Notes under the pieces: generated by a model
Told to the model about the DNA's origin: nothing
Seen by the model: only the letters and a program-made list of their open reading frames with translations
Databases searched by the model: none
From: Bradyrhizobium stylosanthis
Lineage (GTDB): Bacteria; Pseudomonadota; Alphaproteobacteria; Rhizobiales; Xanthobacteraceae
Length of the DNA stretch: 64,000 bases
Assembly (NCBI RefSeq): GCF_001641335.1
Contig: NZ_LVEM01000001.1
Location: 1,648,580-1,712,579 of the forward strand
Reading direction: 5' to 3'
Part shown: one piece after another, positions 8,195 through 17,452 of the stretch
How positions within the stretch are numbered: position 1 is the stretch's first letter
Layout of the letters: every line of letters begins with the position of its first letter
Position numbers and translations under genes: made by a program

Positions 8195-8217
8195 TTGTGT
8201 GACATCAAGTCACAAAA
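8195..8217. promoter_or_regulatory. Inverted repeat in the dedA/parE divergent region
   Basis: TTGTGTGAC-ATCAA-GTCACAAAA is a palindrome with 8 of 9 arm positions matching. It lies 68 bp upstream of dedA and about 190 bp before parE. It resembles a transcription-factor operator, but its 7-bp gap between TGTGA and TCACA does not match CRP, which needs 6. The factor is unknown. Confidence 0.35.
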
Positions 8218-8402
8218 CCCGCGGCAAACGGGACCACGATGTCAAATTGCCGGGAATTGGGGGGCCTGCGGCGTAAAATCGCCGGGATTGGCTCCCAACC
8301 ACCGGGCTCAACCGGCCCCGCGGTAACCTTTCCGAGCCAGAAGTGGCATAGTCGCGTCAACCGATTCGCCGCACGCGCGGCCCTCAAAGCACATCAAGAT
8401 AT

Positions 8403-10448
8403 ATGTCCAAGCAGTTGAAACCAAAAGCAAAAGACGATTTTTTCGGTGGCGATGAGCCGAAGCCCCGCGCTGCCGCCAAGACGGCTCCGCGCGGAAGCGG
8501 CGGGGAAGCGGACTACACCGCCGCCGACATCGAGGTGCTCGAAGGCCTGGAGCCGGTGCGGCGCCGGCCCGGGATGTATATCGGCGGAACCGACGAGAAG
8601 GCGCTGCATCATCTGTTCGCCGAAGTCATCGACAACTCGATGGACGAGGCGCTGGCGGGACACGCGACCTTCATCGGCGTCGAGCTGAGTGCTGAAGGCT
8701 TCCTGACCGTCACCGACAACGGCCGCGGCATCCCGATCGATCCGCACCCGAAATTCCCGAAGAAGTCGGCACTCGAAGTCATCATGTGCACGCTGCATTC
8801 GGGCGGCAAGTTCGACAGCAAGGTCTACGAGACCTCGGGCGGTCTGCACGGCGTCGGCATTTCCGTGGTGAACGCCCTCTCCTCGCTGCTCGAGGTCGAG
8901 GTCGCGCGCAGCCAGAAGCTCTACCGCATGACGTTCGAGCGCGGCCATCCCAAGGGCAAGCTCGAGGACCTCGGCAAGGTCAACAACCGCCGCGGCACGC
9001 GCGTGCGCTTCAAGCCCGACACCGACATCTTCGGCGCCAAGGCCGCGTTCAAGCCGCAGCGCCTGTTCAAGATGACGCGCTCGAAGGCCTATCTGTTCGG
9101 CGGCGTCGAGATCCGCTGGAACTGCGCGCCCGAGCTGCTCAAGGGCATCGAGGACGTGCCGGCGGAAGCGACCTTCCACTTCCCGGGCGGCCTCAAGGAT
9201 TATCTTGCCGCTGCGATCCACGCCGACACGCTGGTGCATCCGGATATCTTCTCGGGCAAGTCGGGCCGCAACGGTGCGCACGGCGCCTGCGAATGGGCGG
9301 TGGCCTGGACCGCGGACGCCGATGGCTTCCTGTCCTCCTACACCAACACGGTGCCGACGCCGGATGGTGGCACCCACGAATCCGGCCTGCGCAGCGCGCT
9401 GCTGCGCGGTCTGAAGGATCACGCCGAGCGCGTCGGCCAGGGCAAGCGCGCCTCGTCGATCACGTCCGAAGACGTGATGGTGGGCGCGGCGGTGATGTTG
9501 TCCGTGTTCGTGCGCGAGCCTGAATTCCAGGGCCAGACCAAGGACCGTCTCGCCACGGCCGAGGCGCAGCGCATCGTCGAACAGGCGATGAAGGATCCGT
9601 TCGACCATTGGCTGTCGGGCAATCCGAACATGGCCAACCGGTTGCTCGACTTCGTGATCGACCGCGCCGAGGAACGCCTGCGCCGCCGCCAGGAAAAGGA
9701 AACCGCGCGGAAAACCGCGGGCAAGAAGCTGCGCCTGCCCGGCAAGCTCGCCGACTGCAGCGATGCCGGCACCGAAGGCTCCGAGCTCTTCATCGTCGAG
9801 GGCGACTCGGCAGGCGGCAGCGCCAAGCAGGCGCGCGATCGCAAGACGCAAGCGGTGCTGCCGCTGCGCGGCAAGATCCTCAACGTCGCCTCCGCCGGCA
9901 AGGATAAGCTGACGGCGAATGCGCAGCTCTCCGACCTCGTGCAGGCGATCGGCTGCGGTCAGCTCGCGCATTATCGCGAGGAGGATCTTCGCTATCAGCG
10001 CATCATCATCATGACCGACGCCGACGTCGACGGCGCCCACATCGCATCGCTGCTGATCACCTTCTTCTACCGGCAGATGCCGCGGCTGATCGACGAGGGC
10101 CACCTCTTCCTCGCGGTGCCGCCGCTCTACAAGCTGACGCATGGCTCGAAATCAGTCTACGCCCGCGACGACAAGCACAAGGACGCGCTGATCAAGAGCG
10201 AGTTCAACGCCAACGCCAAGGTCGAGGTGAACCGCTTCAAAGGCCTCGGCGAGATGATGCCGGCGCAGCTCAAGGAGACCACCATGGATCCGAGCAAGCG
10301 CACGCTACTCAAGGTGGTGCTGCTCGCCGACGACCGCGACACGACGGCAGATTCGGTCGAGCGCCTGATGGGCACCAAGGCCGAGGCGCGCTTCGCTTTC
10401 ATCTCGGACAAGGCGGAGTTTGCCAGCGAGGAGCTGCTCGACGTCTGA
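8403..10448 (+). CDS. parE: DNA topoisomerase IV subunit B
   Basis: A 681-residue GHKL ATPase subunit of topoisomerase IV, which unlinks daughter chromosomes together with ParC. In order: an N-terminal linker (residues 1-35), the ATPase domain with EVIDNSMDEALAG, the GRGIPIDPHPK loop and the GGLHGVG ATP lid, a transducer domain, then the TOPRIM segment with IVEGDSAGGSAKQ and the DADVDGAHI metal-binding DxD. The length and the short C-terminus fit ParE rather than GyrB (about 800 residues). parC is not in the window. A strong terminator follows at 10468. Confidence 0.95.
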   Translation: MSKQLKPKAKDDFFGGDEPKPRAAAKTAPRGSGGEADYTAADIEVLEGLEPVRRRPGMYIGGTDEKALHHLFAEVIDNSMDEALAGHATFIGVELSAEGFLTVTDNGRGIPIDPHPKFPKKSALEVIMCTLHSGGKFDSKVYETSGGLHGVGISVVNALSSLLEVEVARSQKLYRMTFERGHPKGKLEDLGKVNNRRGTRVRFKPDTDIFGAKAAFKPQRLFKMTRSKAYLFGGVEIRWNCAPELLKGIEDVPAEATFHFPGGLKDYLAAAIHADTLVHPDIFSGKSGRNGAHGACEWAVAWTADADGFLSSYTNTVPTPDGGTHESGLRSALLRGLKDHAERVGQGKRASSITSEDVMVGAAVMLSVFVREPEFQGQTKDRLATAEAQRIVEQAMKDPFDHWLSGNPNMANRLLDFVIDRAEERLRRRQEKETARKTAGKKLRLPGKLADCSDAGTEGSELFIVEGDSAGGSAKQARDRKTQAVLPLRGKILNVASAGKDKLTANAQLSDLVQAIGCGQLAHYREEDLRYQRIIIMTDADVDGAHIASLLITFFYRQMPRLIDEGHLFLAVPPLYKLTHGSKSVYARDDKHKDALIKSEFNANAKVEVNRFKGLGEMMPAQLKETTMDPSKRTLLKVVLLADDRDTTADSVERLMGTKAEARFAFISDKAEFASEELLDV

Positions 10449-10844
10449 TCTTGCGCACATCCGCCCCAAAAGCCCCGGCTCTCGTCCGGGGCTTTTTCAT
10501 TCGGGGCGGTGGAATCGGCCGTTGGCGAACCGGGCCGGAGCGCGACTCGGCCAGCGACTCAGTGCGGCCAGGGCTGAGGCAGGAATGCCTCCGTTTCGGA
10601 CAAAGCCGAATTTGCTAACGAAAACTTACCAGAACGCCCAACCCTCATATTCTCGTAACATATTGAAATATCTTCCTTTTTATGATTCTTCGGATTGCGG
10701 CCCCATATCCCCGCCGAGCCGCGTTTTCCGGCGACTGTGCCTGACCTGCAACAGCATTTCGGCGAGAACCGTCTATAGTCCGGGCATCAGATCACACGGA
10801 CTTCAGTGCGCTCGCGCCTACAGACCAAGGTTGGGGATTTTATC
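10449..10844. other. 396-bp intergenic region between parE and the second Omp gene
   Basis: It holds the parE terminator (10468-10497), then an A/T-richer stretch (about 10610-10690), and a candidate -10 TATAGT at 10774-10779 about 70 bp before the Omp gene, without a convincing -35. No coding frame with good codon use is present. Confidence 0.6.
10468..10497 (+). terminator. Intrinsic terminator of parE
   Basis: AAAAGCCCCGG-CTCTCGT-CCGGGGCTTTTT: an 8-bp G/C stem with flanking A run and T run just after the parE stop. A classic rho-independent terminator. Confidence 0.92.
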
Positions 10845-11627
10845 ATGAAGAAGATTTTGCTGGCTCTGACCGCAGTCGCGGCGATGACCGGTTCGGCCTC
10901 GGCGGCCGACCTTGCTGCCCGTCCCTACGTGAAGGCCCCGGTTGCGGCTCCCGTCGCCAACTGGACCGGCTTCTACGTGTTCGGCGGCGGCGGCGGCGGC
11001 CTCTCGAATGCCGACCAGCACGTCCAGACCACTGTTGGCGCCATCCCGCTGACGATCGACCAGCGCCAGGGCGGCTCCGGCTGGTTCGGCACCGTCGGCG
11101 CCGGCTACGACTGGCAGTTCAGCGGCACCTGGGTCGCCGGTGTGTTCGCCGACGGTCAGTTCGGCAACATCCGCGCCACCATCCAGGATCCGATCGCTGG
11201 CATCACCGGCAACCAGAAGCTGGAAACCTCCTGGGCCGCGGGCGTTCGCCTCGGCTGGCTGGTTGCTCCGAACGTTCTGTCCTACGTCAACGGCGGTTAC
11301 TCGGGCGCTCACTTCGGCAGCACCAACTTCATGACGTTGGCTGGCGTTCCCGCCGGTATCCATCTCGACGGTTACAACCGCAACGGCTGGTTCATCGGCG
11401 GCGGCGTTGAGAACAGCCTGAACTTCTTCGGCATCACCTCGCCCGGCTGGTTCATGAAGACCGAGTATCGTTCGGCCTTCTACAACGCCAAGACCTCGAA
11501 CGAGCTGTTTGACGTCACCAACACCCTGGTCGGCCGCGACATCCGCGCGAACAGCTGGAACCAGACGATCTCGACCTCGCTGGTCTACCGCTTCAACTGG
11601 ACCGGTCCGGTCGTCGCCAAGTACTGA
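10845..11627 (+). CDS. Outer membrane beta-barrel protein (Omp25/Omp31-like), second paralogue
   Basis: A 260-residue small barrel. A signal peptide (MKKILLALTAVAAMTGSASA|ADL) is followed by AARPYVKAP and the first strand NWTGFYVFGGGGGG, with amphipathic strands and a final RFNWTGPVVAKY. The ATG at 10845 was chosen because it starts the signal peptide; an in-frame codon upstream adds 13 unrelated residues. Codon use is strongly biased to a few codons, which suggests high expression. An intrinsic terminator at 11651 ends a single-gene transcript. Role: outer-membrane structure; no more specific function can be read. Confidence 0.88.
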   Translation: MKKILLALTAVAAMTGSASAADLAARPYVKAPVAAPVANWTGFYVFGGGGGGLSNADQHVQTTVGAIPLTIDQRQGGSGWFGTVGAGYDWQFSGTWVAGVFADGQFGNIRATIQDPIAGITGNQKLETSWAAGVRLGWLVAPNVLSYVNGGYSGAHFGSTNFMTLAGVPAGIHLDGYNRNGWFIGGGVENSLNFFGITSPGWFMKTEYRSAFYNAKTSNELFDVTNTLVGRDIRANSWNQTISTSLVYRFNWTGPVVAKY

Positions 11628-11953
11628 TCTGATCTCATCGTTCAGACGTCAAAGCCCCGGCATCGTCCGGGGCTTTTTCGTTGTGCGACGCTCTAACGAC
11701 CGATGCTCGCCTTGAGTGACGGTAGGCCTCGCCAAGCCCCGCCTATCGATCTTCGTTCAGTCAGTGATCGCCTCGCCGCGCGCGTCGCGCAAGGCCGCGG
11801 CCTTACGCATGGACATGCGCCCTACTCGCAACCCTGCGGCCACTGCCCATTGTATCCGAACCGAAGCTACGGCTAGTCTGGCGCCAAGTTTTCGTGGGCC
11901 GGCATTCGTTGATGCCGTGGTCGCGACAGAAGCAGATCGACAGGGAGGAATGC
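11628..11953. other. 326-bp intergenic region before the small membrane protein and SDR gene
   Basis: It contains the terminator at 11651-11679. The remainder has no frame with good codon use and no strong promoter. TAGTCT near 11873-11878 is a weak -10 candidate for the following pair. Confidence 0.5.
11651..11679 (+). terminator. Intrinsic terminator of the second Omp gene
   Basis: AAAGCCCCGG-CATCGT-CCGGGGCTTTTT: an 8-bp stem plus T run, 24 bp after the stop. Its arms are nearly the same as those of the parE terminator. Confidence 0.92.
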
Positions 11954-12139
11954 ATGCGCAGATTTCTGCTTGTAGCAGGCCTGTTTGCCCTCGCCGTCGG
12001 GCTGCTCTGGATCGGACAGGGCACGGGCACCGTTCCCTGGCCGCGGTCGAGCTTCATGGTCAACCAGCTGCAATGGGCCGGCTACGGCGTCGCCATGGCC
12101 GGCTTCGGGCTGGTGCTGATCTGGCAGAGCAACCAATAG
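11954..12139 (+). CDS. Small two-helix membrane protein, function unknown
   Basis: A 61-residue protein with two hydrophobic helices (residues about 3-21 and 39-57) joined by a short segment containing GTGTVPWPRSSFMVNQ. A good ribosome site (GGGAGGA) lies 4 nt before the ATG at 11954; upstream in-frame starts lack one. The SDR gene follows 21 bp downstream, so the two are probably cotranscribed. I do not recognise a named family. Confidence 0.6.
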   Translation: MRRFLLVAGLFALAVGLLWIGQGTGTVPWPRSSFMVNQLQWAGYGVAMAGFGLVLIWQSNQ

Positions 12140-12160
12140 AAGAAACCAGGAAGTGAAAGC

Positions 12161-12931
12161 ATGACATCCAACCGGTTCGATCTCCGCGGCAAGGTCGCGA
12201 TCGTCACAGGCGGCAATGGCGGCATCGGGCTCGGCCTCGCGCACGGGCTTGCCGATGCCGGCGCCAGCATCGCCGTGGTCGGGCGCAACGAAGCCAAGTC
12301 GGCCGCGGCCGTCGCCGATCTCAAAGAGCGCGGCGTGAAGGCAATCGCCGTCAGCACCGACGTGACCGACAAAGCGGCGGTCGCCGCGATGATCGACGGC
12401 GTCGTTAGGGAGTTCGGCCGTATCGACATCCTCATCAACAACGCCGGCATGAGCATCCGCAAGCCGCCGCACGAACTCGAGCTCGACGAGTGGAACAAGG
12501 TGATCGACACCAACCTCACCAGCGCCTTCGTGTGCTCGAAGCTCGCCTATCCGGCGCTGAAGGCCTCCGGCAACGGCAAGGTGATCAACATCGGCTCGAT
12601 GATGTCGATCTTCGGCGCGAGCTTCGCGACCGCCTATGCGGCGAGCAAGGGCGGCATCGTGCAGTACACGCGCGCCTGCGCCAATGCCTGGGCGCCCGAT
12701 AACATCCAGGTCAACGCCATCCTGCCTGGCTGGATCGACACCGACCTCACCCGCGGCGCGCGCCAGCAGGTCGCGGGCCTGCACGAGCGGGTGCTGGCGC
12801 GCACGCCCGCGGGGCGCTGGGGTGAGATCGACGACTTCGCGGGCATCGCTGTGTTCCTCGCCTCGCCCGCATCCAACTTCGTCACGGGCACCGCAATCCC
12901 CGTCGACGGCGGGTTCTCGGTGATGGCGTAA
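12161..12931 (+). CDS. SDR-family NAD(P)-dependent oxidoreductase
   Basis: A 256-residue classical short-chain dehydrogenase. It has the TGGNGGIG nucleotide loop (residues 15-22), NNAGMS, the catalytic Ser in the GSMM segment, YAASKGG (YxxxK), and the C-terminal NFVTGTAIPVDGGFSVMA of the FabG/gluconate 5-dehydrogenase type. A basic-looking GRNEAKS after the second strand suggests NADP(H) use. The substrate cannot be fixed from sequence; a sugar acid or alcohol is likely. It follows the small membrane protein by 21 bp and converges on the third Omp gene. Confidence 0.85.
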   Translation: MTSNRFDLRGKVAIVTGGNGGIGLGLAHGLADAGASIAVVGRNEAKSAAAVADLKERGVKAIAVSTDVTDKAAVAAMIDGVVREFGRIDILINNAGMSIRKPPHELELDEWNKVIDTNLTSAFVCSKLAYPALKASGNGKVINIGSMMSIFGASFATAYAASKGGIVQYTRACANAWAPDNIQVNAILPGWIDTDLTRGARQQVAGLHERVLARTPAGRWGEIDDFAGIAVFLASPASNFVTGTAIPVDGGFSVMA

Positions 12932-12993
12932 ACGCATCGATGAAGAAAGCTCCGGCGTGACAGCCGAGGCTTTTGGATCGTCGAGCTGCACAC

Positions 12994-13029
12994 AAAAAAA
13001 GAAGCCCCGGACAATGCCGGGGCTTTTGA
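12994..13029. terminator. Bidirectional intrinsic terminator
   Basis: AAAAAAAGAAGCCCCGG-ACAATG-CCGGGGCTTTT: a G/C stem flanked by an A run and a T run, between the convergent SDR and Omp genes. It can work on both strands. Confidence 0.88.
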
Positions 13030-13086
13030 ATTGGGTCGTGATCGTTTTTTGTTGCTGGCTTTGTCGTTGCGTTGACGCGCTCAGAA

Positions 13087-13848
13087 TTAGTAGCGGGCGA
13101 TGACCGGCGCGTCGAACTTGTAGCTCGCGCGCACGACGGCCCACTGGATGTCACGCGGCTTGGCATCGAAGGTGTAATTACCCGCGAGGCCGCCGAGCTG
13201 ATAGGTCTGGCTGCCGAAGGCCGCGTAGTTGTATTCGAGGCCGACGATCCAGTTGCGGGTGACGCCGTATTCCCAGCCGGCGCCGACGGTCCAGCCGTTG
13301 GCCCAGTGCGTCTGACCGCCCGTGCCCGTCACGACCGGGTCGGTGACCGAGAGGCGGTTGTTGACGCCCGCGTAGCCGCCCTTGATGTAGAAGAGGTTGT
13401 TCTGCACGGCAAAGCCGGCGCGGCCGACGACCGTCGTCAGCACGTTGGCGCGCCAGGAGAACACGTCGTTCGCCGGACCGAACGCGGTGTTCCGGAACGA
13501 GCCCTTGTTGTCGAGGCCGGAGATCGTGCCTTCCATGCCGAACACGAAGTTGTTGGCCTGCCAGTTGTAGCCGATCTGGGCGCCGCCCATGATGCCGGAG
13601 CCGCGCTGACGATAGCCCTGTCCCGGGATCAGATCGCCGAACGCCGCGCCCGTGCCGTTGTTGATGAACTGCTCGTTGGTCCATGCACCGCCGATGTGGC
13701 CGCCGACATAGAAGCCGGTCCAGTTGAACAGCGGCTCGACATAGGCCGGCGCCTTCGTGTAGCGCGCACCGAGATCGGCGGCGGACGCAGCGCCGGTCGA
13801 AACCAGAGCGCTCGTGCAGGCGAAGGCGGCAATCAACTTGTTACGCAT
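13087..13848 (-). CDS. Outer membrane beta-barrel protein (Omp25/Omp31-like), third paralogue
   Basis: A 253-residue small barrel. Signal peptide MRNKLIAAFACTSALVSTGAAS then ADLGARYTKAP, the first strand FNWTGFYVGGHIGG, and a C-terminal YKFDAPVIARY. An upstream in-frame ATG at 13890 would spoil the signal peptide, so 13848 was taken. It has the same plan as the two forward-strand barrels in this window but has diverged. It is downstream of the FAD monooxygenase on the same strand, with a 179-bp gap that should hold its own promoter. Confidence 0.87.
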   Translation of the reverse strand: MRNKLIAAFACTSALVSTGAASAADLGARYTKAPAYVEPLFNWTGFYVGGHIGGAWTNEQFINNGTGAAFGDLIPGQGYRQRGSGIMGGAQIGYNWQANNFVFGMEGTISGLDNKGSFRNTAFGPANDVFSWRANVLTTVVGRAGFAVQNNLFYIKGGYAGVNNRLSVTDPVVTGTGGQTHWANGWTVGAGWEYGVTRNWIVGLEYNYAAFGSQTYQLGGLAGNYTFDAKPRDIQWAVVRASYKFDAPVIARY

Positions 13849-14027
13849 GGTACACCCCGTGTCCTTTGATGGGCGCACGGTCACACGCAACTCTTACTCA
13901 AATTTGAATCAAGAAAGTTAAGACGCCGCATTGGCGATCGGCGCGACTTGAATCCGCCGGCGCTGTTGCACACACGCAACGCGCGAAGCGCGATTTAACG
14001 CGGCATTATCCCTACCGAATAGCTGCG

Positions 14028-15284
14028 CTACGGCGACGGTGCGGCCTTCGCCTGCACGTGCTCGGGCCGCACGCCGAGCGCAAGCAGGCGCGCCGGAATG
14101 CCCTGCAGCCACGGCAGCGCGGTGAGCAGGCGCAGGACCAGCGGCACCTTCAGCGGCCGGTCGCCTCCCTGCAGGGCGCCGCTGATGATGTTGTTCTGCA
14201 CGACCACCTGCATCCCTTGCGTCATCTTCACCGGAAACTCGCGCCGGCGGCGCACGGCGTCGAGCTCGTCCTCGGACGGGCAGCCGCGCGCAAGCTTGTC
14301 CGCGAGCAGGTTGGCGGTCGCGACTGCATCCTGCACGGCGAGATTGACGCCGACGCCGCCGACCGGCGACATCGCATGCGCGGCATCGCCGATCAGCAGC
14401 AGGCCCGGCTGCGTCCAGCGCTTGAGGCGGTTGATCGCGACCGTGAGCAGCTTGACGTCGTCGAAGCTCTTCACGTCGCCAATGCCGGACTTGAGGATCG
14501 GCGCCATGCGCACGACGTCGTCGAGCAGCGCCTGCAGTCCCCTCGCCTTCACTGCATCGTGCTGGCCCTTGGCGATGACATAGGCGCATTGCCAATAGTC
14601 GCCGCGATCGAAGGTCACCATCATCTTGCCGGGCTCGATGCGCGCAAACAGGTTCTCGGTCTCGTCGGCCTTGCGGCCGGCGCGGAACCAGAGCACGTCC
14701 ATCGGCGCGCCGATCTCCTCGACCGCAAGGCCCGCGCGCTCGCGCACCGTCGAATGCCGGCCGTCGCAGGCGATGGTGAGATCGGCCTCGATGTCGATGA
14801 TGCCGTCCGGCGTCCGCGCCCGCACGCCGGAGACGGTGTCGCCGCGGCGGATCAGGTCGACCGCTTCGGTGTTCATCATCACCTTGAGCGAGGCGAAGCG
14901 CTTGCCGGCTTCGCGCAGGAAATTGAGGAAGTCCCATTGCGGCATGAACGCGATGAACGGGTATTTCGTGTGCAGGCGGGTCAGATCGGCAATCCGCACC
15001 GGCGTGCCGCCGAACAATCCGTCCATCTTCTGCAGACGCTGGTGCGGCAGCTTCAGGAAGCCGTCGATCAGACCGAGCTCGTCCATCACCTCGAGCGTCG
15101 AGGGATGCACGGTGTCGCCGCGAAAGTCGCGGAAGAAATCGGCGTGCTTCTCCAGCACCACCACGTCGATGCCGGCGCGCCCGAGGAGATAGCCGAGCAT
15201 CATGCCGGCTGGCCCGCCGCCGACGATGCAGCACCGGGCTTTTACGGAGGAACCCGGCGGAGTTTGCGGCGTCTCGGGTTTCAC
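14028..15284 (-). CDS. FAD-dependent aromatic-ring-type monooxygenase
   Basis: A 418-residue flavoprotein of the UbiH/p-hydroxybenzoate hydroxylase group. It shows the N-terminal GGGPAGMMLGYLLGRAG dinucleotide motif (residues about 18-34), a DG-type motif (ACDGRHSTVRE) and the GDAAHAMSPVGGVGVNLA motif that contacts FAD and bridges to the substrate site. Substrates in this group are aromatic acids, quinone precursors or antibiotics; nothing here decides. It is not next to a ubiquinone or degradation cluster. The start at 15284 (MKPETPQTPP) gives a short polar lead before the FAD motif. Confidence 0.85.
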   Translation of the reverse strand: MKPETPQTPPGSSVKARCCIVGGGPAGMMLGYLLGRAGIDVVVLEKHADFFRDFRGDTVHPSTLEVMDELGLIDGFLKLPHQRLQKMDGLFGGTPVRIADLTRLHTKYPFIAFMPQWDFLNFLREAGKRFASLKVMMNTEAVDLIRRGDTVSGVRARTPDGIIDIEADLTIACDGRHSTVRERAGLAVEEIGAPMDVLWFRAGRKADETENLFARIEPGKMMVTFDRGDYWQCAYVIAKGQHDAVKARGLQALLDDVVRMAPILKSGIGDVKSFDDVKLLTVAINRLKRWTQPGLLLIGDAAHAMSPVGGVGVNLAVQDAVATANLLADKLARGCPSEDELDAVRRRREFPVKMTQGMQVVVQNNIISGALQGGDRPLKVPLVLRLLTALPWLQGIPARLLALGVRPEHVQAKAAPSP

Positions 15285-15405
15285 GGCCCGCCTCTCATTT
15301 ACGAGTTAAGTTTTCTGTGCAGCGCAGCATGCACGATTTGTTTTGCCGCAATGGCGAATGCCCGTTAGCGTCGCCGAAGATTTCGATTGATTTCAGGACA
15401 TTGCA

Positions 15406-15690
15406 GTGCGGACGATCCTCATACTGCTCGGCGTATGGATTCTGATCAACGTGCTTTTCGTCGTGATCATGATCCCGCCGCGCAAGCCGCGAAAGCCTGC
15501 CCCGGAGCAGACGGGCGCCCTTGCGCCGGTGCCGGTCAGCCGGAATGGCTATCCGTACGAGGAGCAGGAGAAGCTCCTGCTCCGCCACGTCATCGTCGCG
15601 ATCGCGATGGGCGCCTTCCTGTCGCTGACGCCGCCCCTGATCGAGGCGGTCGAGTCCGTCAAGCGCTTCTTCGGCAAGCGGCGCGCCTAG
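15406..15690 (+). CDS. Small membrane protein, function unknown
   Basis: A 94-residue protein starting at GTG 15406, with a hydrophobic N-terminal helix (RTILILLGVWILINVLFVVIM), a Pro/Arg/Lys-rich linker and a second helix (HVIVAIAMGAFLSLTPPLI), ending in a basic tail (VKRFFGKRRA). Codon use is normal. It stands alone between a divergent monooxygenase and a convergent caspase gene. I do not recognise a family. Confidence 0.55.
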   Translation: MRTILILLGVWILINVLFVVIMIPPRKPRKPAPEQTGALAPVPVSRNGYPYEEQEKLLLRHVIVAIAMGAFLSLTPPLIEAVESVKRFFGKRRA

Positions 15691-15720
15691 CACGGGCGGC
15701 CCGCCGCGTCCTCCGCCCGG

Positions 15721-17238
15721 TCAGTTGTTGCTGCGGTTCGCCGTGCGGAAACTCTTGATCTCCGACACGCTGCCGTCGCGATAGGTCAGCTCCACCGAGA
15801 TGAACTGCGTCGCCGGGGCGAGCTTCATGTAGAGCGGCATGCCGGCGCTGATCGCACTGGGATCGCGCATGTCGCAGTTCGGCATCTTCAGCACCTGGTT
15901 GGGAACGGCGGTGTCGATGCCGATGCGCACCTCGCGGATGGCGCAGCGGTAGGACACCAGATGGGTGTAGTAGACCAGCAGCCCGTTGAACTCGCGGAAT
16001 GACAGCCAGCTCGTCGCGGTCATGTCGAGGATCTTGCGCTGGTCGCGGATCAGGGCGGCCTCGGGGTCGAACCTGATCGGGAACGGCCCCTGCATCTCGC
16101 CGGACTGATCGACATAGCGGACCTCGATGGTGCCGGCCTGCGCATCCGGCGGCAGTTCGATCGAGGGGTTCGGCATCCGCTTGCGCGTGCGCGGATCGAG
16201 CGTGTCGATGAAGCCGGTCTCGCGGAAATCGCTGTTGCCGGCCATGCGCCAGGAAATGCCGAGGGTCGGGTCGGCGAAGGAGAACACCACGCTCCAGCCG
16301 CCATTGTGACGCGAGAAGCTCGCGATCGGCGCGTTGGTGGTTTCCTCCTTCGGCAGGCGCGGCACCGACACCGGCGGCAGGGCCGCAACCTTCTGCGGCG
16401 GCGGATCGGCCGGGCGCGCGGCGGCCGCGTCCTTGGCGGCGCCGCTGAGGAAGACGTCGTCGACCATCTGGTCGAAATAGACCGGCACCTGCCTGTGCTT
16501 GACGGTGTCGGCCATCTCGCTGACGAGACGGCGGGTCCGCTGCGCCACCTGCACGAGGTTCTCGCCGGGCTGGAGCAGCTCCTTGGCGAAGGTGCGCGTG
16601 AACACCGAATTGGGATTGGCGTCGTCGTTGGACAGGCGATCGAGCGCGGTCTGGCGGGGACCCGCCGAGAACACCGAGAACACGCCTTCGGGCAGCTGCA
16701 CCATCGGGGCAAGCCCGCCACCGCCGGCGACGGCGCGGGTGCCCTTGCGCTCGAACGGATTGTTGCGGCAGGCGTCGAACACCAGGATCGAGGTCCGCGC
16801 CTTCTTGTTCTGCAGGCGCTCGACGATGCGGTCGGCCAGGATCGAGGCGTCGCGCACCAGCTCTTCCTGCCCTTCCGTCGCCGCCGGCACGTCGGTCGGC
16901 AGCAGATAGTTCTGGCCTGCGATCTCGAAGCCATGGCCGGCGTAGAAGAAGAACGCGGTGTCGCCGGGCTCGATCACGCGGTCGAAGGCGAGCAGCGTCT
17001 CGGAGAATTGCTGCCGGCTCTGGTTCTCGGCGACCATCACCGAGAAGCCGAGCTGCTTCAGCGTGTCGCCCATGGTGCGGGCGTCGTTGACCGCCTTGAG
17101 CAGCTTCGGAACGTTCTTGTAGTCGTTGTTGCCGACGACGAGCGCGACGCGCTTCTCGGCATGGGCTGGAAGCGCGAAGCCGCTCAGGCCTGCCGCGAGG
17201 CCAAGGGCCGCCAGAATTCTGAAAAGCCGACGCGTCAT
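15721..17238 (-). CDS. Secreted caspase-like (C14) protease domain protein
   Basis: A 505-residue protein. A signal peptide (residues 1-27, ...LPAHA|EKR) is followed by a caspase/metacaspase p20-like domain (about 28-250) with the catalytic His 102 in FYAGHGFEIAGQNY and Cys 157 in LVFDACRNNPF; VALVVGNNDYKNVPKL is the typical first strand. A Pro-rich linker (about 280-310) leads to a C-terminal domain of unknown role (about 310-505). Such proteins are common in rhizobia and presumably act in the periplasm; some family members are active Arg/Lys proteases. The start at 17238 places the signal peptide at the N-terminus; an in-frame ATG lies 10 codons upstream. Confidence 0.85.
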   Translation of the reverse strand: MTRRLFRILAALGLAAGLSGFALPAHAEKRVALVVGNNDYKNVPKLLKAVNDARTMGDTLKQLGFSVMVAENQSRQQFSETLLAFDRVIEPGDTAFFFYAGHGFEIAGQNYLLPTDVPAATEGQEELVRDASILADRIVERLQNKKARTSILVFDACRNNPFERKGTRAVAGGGGLAPMVQLPEGVFSVFSAGPRQTALDRLSNDDANPNSVFTRTFAKELLQPGENLVQVAQRTRRLVSEMADTVKHRQVPVYFDQMVDDVFLSGAAKDAAAARPADPPPQKVAALPPVSVPRLPKEETTNAPIASFSRHNGGWSVVFSFADPTLGISWRMAGNSDFRETGFIDTLDPRTRKRMPNPSIELPPDAQAGTIEVRYVDQSGEMQGPFPIRFDPEAALIRDQRKILDMTATSWLSFREFNGLLVYYTHLVSYRCAIREVRIGIDTAVPNQVLKMPNCDMRDPSAISAGMPLYMKLAPATQFISVELTYRDGSVSEIKSFRTANRSNN

Positions 17239-17452
17239 CGAAAAAATCCCGCTGCAGAACGCCCTCACGCCCGCTCCTCGAACAGTCGTTCATTGGAACC
17301 ACTGCCGTTGATGTGATAGTCGGCCCAGCCATATCGGCGGTTCAACCGTCGCGTCTTCGATTCCATGGTTTGGCCTATGGCAGATTCCACTGGAATCTGC
17401 TCTTTCTTGGACAGGTTTTCCCGGACAATCGCGCCGGAAGCGAGGGGCTGCC

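Noticed and set aside
8195..8217. CRP binding site
   Set aside because: The half-sites TGTGA and TCACA are 7 bp apart rather than 6; kept only as an unassigned inverted repeat.
8394..10142. Long reverse frame of 582 codons across parE
   Set aside because: It mirrors the conserved parE sequence, has no recognisable domain and unlikely codon use; a shadow.
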